From assembly GCA_009702305.1 (NCBI GenBank), contig WLIH01000015.1, positions 1-13,077 on the forward strand: DNA of 13,077 bases, written 5' to 3'. Shown piece after piece: positions 9,411 through 13,077 of this stretch. Numbering within the stretch: position 1 is the stretch's first letter; the number at the start of each line of letters is the position of its first letter. This DNA is from Actinomycetota bacterium (GTDB lineage: Bacteria; Actinomycetota; Actinomycetes; Propionibacteriales; Nocardioidaceae). The notes beneath the pieces are model-generated. The model was not told the origin of the DNA, searched no databases, and was given only the letters and a program-made list of their open reading frames with translations. The position numbers and the translations under genes are program-made.

Positions 9411-10273
9411 CCGAGACGAGTGGGCCGCTGGTCGTCGTCACCGGGATGACGGGCGCCGGGCGCAGCACCGCGGCCAAGGAGCTCGAGGACCTCGGCTACT
9501 ACGTCGTCGACAACCTCCCGCCGAGCCTGCTGCGCGACGTCGTGCGCCTGGTCGACGAGAGCCGGGGCACGAGCCAGCCGATCGCGGTCGTCGTCGACGT
9601 GCGCTCCGGCTCCTTCTTCCAGTCGCTGCGCGCCAACCTGGCTGCGGGCGCCACCGGGCGCGACGCGACGCTGGTCTTCCTCGAGGCCACCGACGAGGTG
9701 CTGGTCCGTCGCCAGGAGGCCGCCCGCCGCCCGCACCCGCTCCAGGGCAGCGGGCGGCTCCTCGACGGTCTCGAGCGGGAGCGCAGCGTGCTCGCCGACC
9801 TCCGCGGCGATGCCGATCTCGTCATCGACACGACGTCGCTCAACGTGCACCAGCTGACCGAGCGGATCGCCGAGGCCTTCGGCTCGGCCGACACGACCAG
9901 CCTGCGCATCCGGGTGCTCAGCTTCGGCTTCAAGTACGGCATCCCGGTCGACGCCGACTTCGTCGCCGACATGCGCTTCCTGCCCAATCCGTTCTGGATC
10001 CCCGAGCTGCGCGACGGCACCGGTCGCGATGAGGAGGTCGCCGACTACGTGAAGTCCCGCGACGGAGCCGCCGAGTTCCTCGACGGCTACGTGCCGGTGC
10101 TCGCCGGCGTCGCCGAGGGCTACCTCCGCGAGGGCAAGCGCTTCATGCGGGTGGCGATCGGGTGCACCGGCGGCAAGCACCGCAGCGTCGCGATGACCGA
10201 GGAGATCGTGCGGCGCCTCGTCGACCAGGGCTTCCAGGCCACCGCCACCCACCGCGACCTGGGTCGGGAGTGA
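9407..10273 (+). CDS. rapZ: RapZ (YvcJ-like) nucleotide-binding adaptor, 288 aa
   Basis: RapZ proteins are P-loop proteins. In E. coli RapZ senses glucosamine-6-phosphate and directs RNase E to the GlmZ small RNA. In Actinomycetota the GlmZ system is not known, so the target here is unknown. The N-terminal kinase-like domain has a P-loop GMTGAGRST (13-21) with Arg19 in place of the usual Lys, followed by [10 protein letters not shown]. The C-terminal domain has [20 protein letters not shown] (172-191) and the anion-binding loop GCTGGKHRS (252-260). Length is typical. The ATG overlaps the uvrC stop (ATGA), with GGAG (9401-9404) just upstream, so translation is probably coupled. Its stop overlaps the yvcK start as GTGA. 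Confidence 0.95.
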   Translation: MTETSGPLVVVTGMTGAGRSTAAKELEDLGYYVVDNLPPSLLRDVVRLVDESRGTSQPIAVVVDVRSGSFFQSLRANLAAGATGRDATLVFLEATDEVLVRRQEAARRPHPLQGSGRLLDGLERERSVLADLRGDADLVIDTTSLNVHQLTERIAEAFGSADTTSLRIRVLSFGFKYGIPVDADFVADMRFLPNPFWIPELRDGTGRDEEVADYVKSRDGAAEFLDGYVPVLAGVAEGYLREGKRFMRVAIGCTGGKHRSVAMTEEIVRRLVDQGFQATATHRDLGRE

Positions 10274-11259
10274 GCGCGCCCCACGACCCCCGCGCCGACC
10301 GTGCGCAGTCCGTCGTGGCCCTCGGGGGAGGGCACGGCCTGTCCGCCTCCTTGCAGGCGCTGCGCCGGCTGGTCGACGACCTGGTCGTCGACGAGCTGAC
10401 CGCGGTGGTGACGGTCGCCGACAACGGGGGATCCTCCGGTCGCCTGCGGGGCGAGTTCGGCGTCCTGCCCCCCGGTGACCTGCGGATGGCGCTGGCCGCC
10501 CTCTGCGGTGCCGACGAGTGGGGTGCGACCTGGTCGCAGGTCCTGCAGCACCGCTTCGCCGGTCAGGGCGAGATGAACGGTCACGTCGTGGGCAACCTCC
10601 TGATCGTCGCGTTGTGGGAGCAGCTCGGCGATCACGTGCAGGCCCTCGACCTCGTCGGCAGGCTGCTGGGCGCGAGCGGGCGGGTCCTGCCGATGGCGCT
10701 GACTCCGCTCGACATCACCGCCGAGGTCCGGGGCCTGGACCCCGCCGACCCCGACTCGCTGGTGGCGGTCCGCGGCCAGGTCGAGGTGGCGACCACCGAC
10801 GGCGTGATCTCCTCGATCGCCCTCGTGCCCGACGACCCGCAGCCGTGTCCGGAGGCGGTGGCGGCCGTGCTCGCGGCCGACTGGGTCGTGCTCGGGCCGG
10901 GCTCGTGGTTCACCTCCGTCATCCCGCACCTCCTGGTCCCCGATCTGCGCCGCGCGCTGGTGACGACCTCAGCCAAGGTCGTGGTGGTGCTCAATCTCGA
11001 CGAGCAGCCGGGGGAGACCCACGGCTTCGGTCCGCAGGACCACCTGGCGGTGCTGGCCGAGCACGCCCCCGACCTGCGGGTGCACTCCGTGCTCGCCGAT
11101 CGTCGCCGGGTCGGCGAGGAGACCGCCGAGCTGGCCGACCTGGCGGCGGCGTACGGCGCCCACCTGGTGCTCGACGACATCGCCCGTGACGACGGCAGCC
11201 CGCGCCACGACCTCGCTCTGTTGGCGGCGGCCTACGAGCGGATCTTCACCGGCAGCTGA
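10270..11259 (+). CDS. yvcK: YvcK/CofD-like UDP-sugar-binding protein, 329 aa
   Basis: YvcK proteins have the CofD-like Rossmann fold and bind UDP-GlcNAc. In Bacillus YvcK is needed for growth on gluconeogenic carbon, and in M. tuberculosis the homologue CuvA (Rv1422) is linked to cell-wall homeostasis. Visible motifs are VVALGGGHGLSASL (15-28, GGGHGL 19-24), TVADNGGSSGRLR (48-60), LPPGDLRMAL (66-75), NGHVVGNLLI (103-112) and GPGSWFTSVIP (209-219). Length is normal. I start it at the GTG at 10270, which overlaps the rapZ stop as GTGA. A frame-open ATG at 10162 would put 36 extra Arg/Pro-rich residues inside rapZ. The ribosome-binding site is poor (GGGAG runs into the GTG), so translation most likely depends on coupling to rapZ. 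Confidence 0.95.
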   Translation: MSAPHDPRADRAQSVVALGGGHGLSASLQALRRLVDDLVVDELTAVVTVADNGGSSGRLRGEFGVLPPGDLRMALAALCGADEWGATWSQVLQHRFAGQGEMNGHVVGNLLIVALWEQLGDHVQALDLVGRLLGASGRVLPMALTPLDITAEVRGLDPADPDSLVAVRGQVEVATTDGVISSIALVPDDPQPCPEAVAAVLAADWVVLGPGSWFTSVIPHLLVPDLRRALVTTSAKVVVVLNLDEQPGETHGFGPQDHLAVLAEHAPDLRVHSVLADRRRVGEETAELADLAAAYGAHLVLDDIARDDGSPRHDLALLAAAYERIFTGS

Positions 11260-11289
11260 CGTCGATACCGTCCGGATCGGCGTGGCGGT

Positions 11290-11309
11290 GCGACCCGACC
11301 GGGGGTCGC
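11290..11309. promoter_or_regulatory. Inverted repeat in the yvcK-whiA gap
   Basis: The arms GCGACCC (11290-11296) and GGGTCGC (11303-11309) form a perfect 7-bp stem with a 6-base loop, 31 bases before whiA. No T-run follows. It could attenuate read-through from yvcK or be an operator for a separate whiA promoter. TACCGT at 11266-11271 is a -10-like hexamer just upstream. From memory, Streptomyces whiA has such an extra promoter next to the gene. Confidence 0.4.
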
Positions 11310-11340
11310 CGGTGATTGACGCGCATGGAAGGATCGCCCC

Positions 11341-12327
11341 ATGGCGATGACGGCACAGGTGAAGGCCGAGCTGGCCAACACCCAGATCACCAAGACCTGC
11401 TGTCGCAAGGCCGAGGTCGCGTCCATGCTCCGCTTCGCAGGCGGTCTCCACATCGTGAGCGGTCGCATCGTGGTCGAGGCGGAGCTCGACACCGGTGCAG
11501 CGGCGCGACGGCTGCGCAAGGACATCGCCGAGGTCTACGGCCACCAGTCCGACGTGGTGATGGTGCAGGGCAACGGCATCCGCAAGGGCAGCCGCTACAT
11601 CGTCCGCGTCGTCAAGGACGGCGAGGCCCTCGCCCGCCAGACCGGCCTGCTCGACCAGCGGGGACGGCCCGTCCGCGGTCTGCCTCCGGCGGTCGTCTCC
11701 GGCGGCGCCTGCGACGCGGTCGCGGCCTGGCGGGGCGCGTTCCTGGCCCACGGTTCGCTGACCGAGCCCGGGCGGTCGTCGTCGCTCGAGGTCACCTGTC
11801 CGGGCTCCGAGGCCGCCCTCGCGCTGGTCGGTGTCGCCCGACGCCTCGGCATCCAGGCGAAGGCCCGCGAGGTCCGTGGCGTCGACCGTGTCGTGATCCG
11901 CGACGGCGACGCGATCGGCCAGCTGCTCACCCGCCTGGGAGCCCACGAGTCGCTGATGGCGTGGGAGGAGCGCCGGATGCGGCGCGAGGTGCGTGCCACC
12001 GCCAACCGGCTGGCCAACTTCGACGACGCCAACCTGCGTCGGTCCGCGCGCGCCGCCGTCGCCGCCGGCGCCCGGGTCGACCGCGCCATGGAGATCCTCG
12101 GCGACGAGGTGCCCGACCACCTCAAGATGGCCGGCGAGCTGCGTCTCGAGCACAAGCAGGCCAGCCTCGAGGAGCTCGGCCAGCTGCACGAGCCGGTGCT
12201 GACCAAGGACGCGATCGCCGGGCGGATCCGCCGACTCCTGGCGATGGCCGACAAGCGCGCCGAGGAGCTCGGCATCCCGGACACGGAGGCATCGCTCACT
12301 CCCGACATGCTCGTCGACGAGGACTGA
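11341..12327 (+). CDS. whiA: Sporulation/cell-division transcriptional regulator WhiA, 328 aa
   Basis: WhiA is a DNA-binding protein with a degenerate LAGLIDADG homing-endonuclease fold joined to a C-terminal helix-turn-helix. In Streptomyces it works with WhiB to start sporulation septation, and it is conserved in non-sporulating Gram-positives. The N-terminal domain has [18 protein letters not shown] (20-37) and [14 protein letters not shown]. The LAGLIDADG-like region contains [12 protein letters not shown] (129-140), without the acidic pair of an active nuclease. The helix-turn-helix lies at about 265-310 ([19 protein letters not shown] from 287). Length matches the family (about 326). 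The ATG at 11341 is supported by GGAAGGA (11327-11333) seven bases upstream; an ATG two codons later is less well spaced. It is the last gene of the uvrC operon, before a strong hairpin. Confidence 0.97.
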   Translation: MAMTAQVKAELANTQITKTCCRKAEVASMLRFAGGLHIVSGRIVVEAELDTGAAARRLRKDIAEVYGHQSDVVMVQGNGIRKGSRYIVRVVKDGEALARQTGLLDQRGRPVRGLPPAVVSGGACDAVAAWRGAFLAHGSLTEPGRSSSLEVTCPGSEAALALVGVARRLGIQAKAREVRGVDRVVIRDGDAIGQLLTRLGAHESLMAWEERRMRREVRATANRLANFDDANLRRSARAAVAAGARVDRAMEILGDEVPDHLKMAGELRLEHKQASLEELGQLHEPVLTKDAIAGRIRRLLAMADKRAEELGIPDTEASLTPDMLVDED

Positions 12328-12331
12328 GTGG

Positions 12332-12354
12332 CTCGTCCGGGGCGCCCGGACGAG
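12332..12354 (+). terminator. Terminator hairpin after whiA
   Basis: The arms CTCGTCCGGG (12332-12341) and CCCGGACGAG (12345-12354) are exactly complementary with a 3-base loop, four bases after the whiA stop. A mixed GT stretch follows (GTGTGTCGTTGGTT) instead of a pure T-run, as is usual for GC-rich actinomycete terminators. It separates the uvrC-whiA operon from gap. Confidence 0.78.
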
Positions 12355-12416
12355 GTGTGTCGTTGGTTACCGGGCCGTACGCCGGGATGGCGGATGGATC
12401 GGACGGCCGCTCGGGA

Positions 12417-13077
<661 letters not shown>

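Noticed and set aside
6266..10273. A very long plus-strand frame leading into rapZ (1335 residues)
   Set aside because: The part before 9407 is Arg/Pro/Gly-rich, runs antisense to the TPR gene and out of frame through uvrC. Only the section from the ATG at 9407 is a real protein.
11341..12327. WhiA as an active homing endonuclease or mobile intron element
   Set aside because: The LAGLIDADG-like motif is degenerate ([12 protein letters not shown]) without catalytic acids, and context and length match the chromosomal regulator.

Overview
The window is high-GC DNA (about 70% by eye) from a bacterium of the phylum Actinomycetota. Four things point there: the gene order uvrC-rapZ-yvcK-whiA, a sporulation-type WhiA regulator, a predicted mycothiol-dependent enzyme, and an actinobacterial LexA box (GAAC-N4-GTTC) in front of uvrA. 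A Nocardioides- or Aeromicrobium-like member of the Propionibacteriales would fit, but nothing in the sequence fixes the genus. The layout is mostly the conserved chromosomal core; I see no mobile element, CRISPR array, tRNA or rRNA.

Left part (1-2187). An unrecognised small protein with one N-terminal membrane segment (250-798, +) runs convergently into a two-gene minus-strand operon: a maleylpyruvate isomerase-family protein (1474-2187) followed 2 bases later by a metallo-beta-lactamase-fold hydrolase of the glyoxalase II type (800-1471). The stop codons of the convergent genes are one base apart, inside a short inverted repeat. The start region of the isomerase-family gene lies in a perfect 9-bp inverted repeat.

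Middle part (2188-7418). A 185-base divergent gap carries a -10 element and a LexA (SOS) box for uvrA (2373-5498). This UvrA is normal apart from an 87-residue Lys/Ala/Thr-rich C-terminal tail resembling histone H1 or the tails of mycobacterial HU proteins. Next come a Tat-exported lipoprotein with a bc1-type Rieske [2Fe-2S] domain (5576-6049, +) and, convergent and overlapping it by 27 bp, a TPR protein of the TTC38/StaR-like family (6023-7333, -).

Right part (7407-13077). uvrC, rapZ, yvcK and whiA form a plus-strand operon with 4-bp overlaps (ATGA, GTGA) between the first three genes and an 81-base gap before whiA. It ends at a perfect 10-bp-stem hairpin. gap (glyceraldehyde-3-phosphate dehydrogenase, apparently NAD-type) then starts with its own -10 element and ribosome-binding site and is cut by the window end.

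How the genes fit together: UvrA and UvrC are two of the three nucleotide excision repair proteins. UvrA looks SOS-controlled, while UvrC looks constitutive and tied in transcription to cell-wall and carbon-status factors (RapZ, YvcK) and a developmental regulator (WhiA). Several genes (uvrC, the TPR gene, possibly the isomerase-family gene) have a -10 element 6-7 bases before a GTG start, which suggests leaderless mRNAs. I did not find an unmistakably new system. The best leads are the histone-like UvrA tail, the start-site inverted repeat at 2184-2207, and the compact divergent leaderless promoter between the TPR gene and uvrC.
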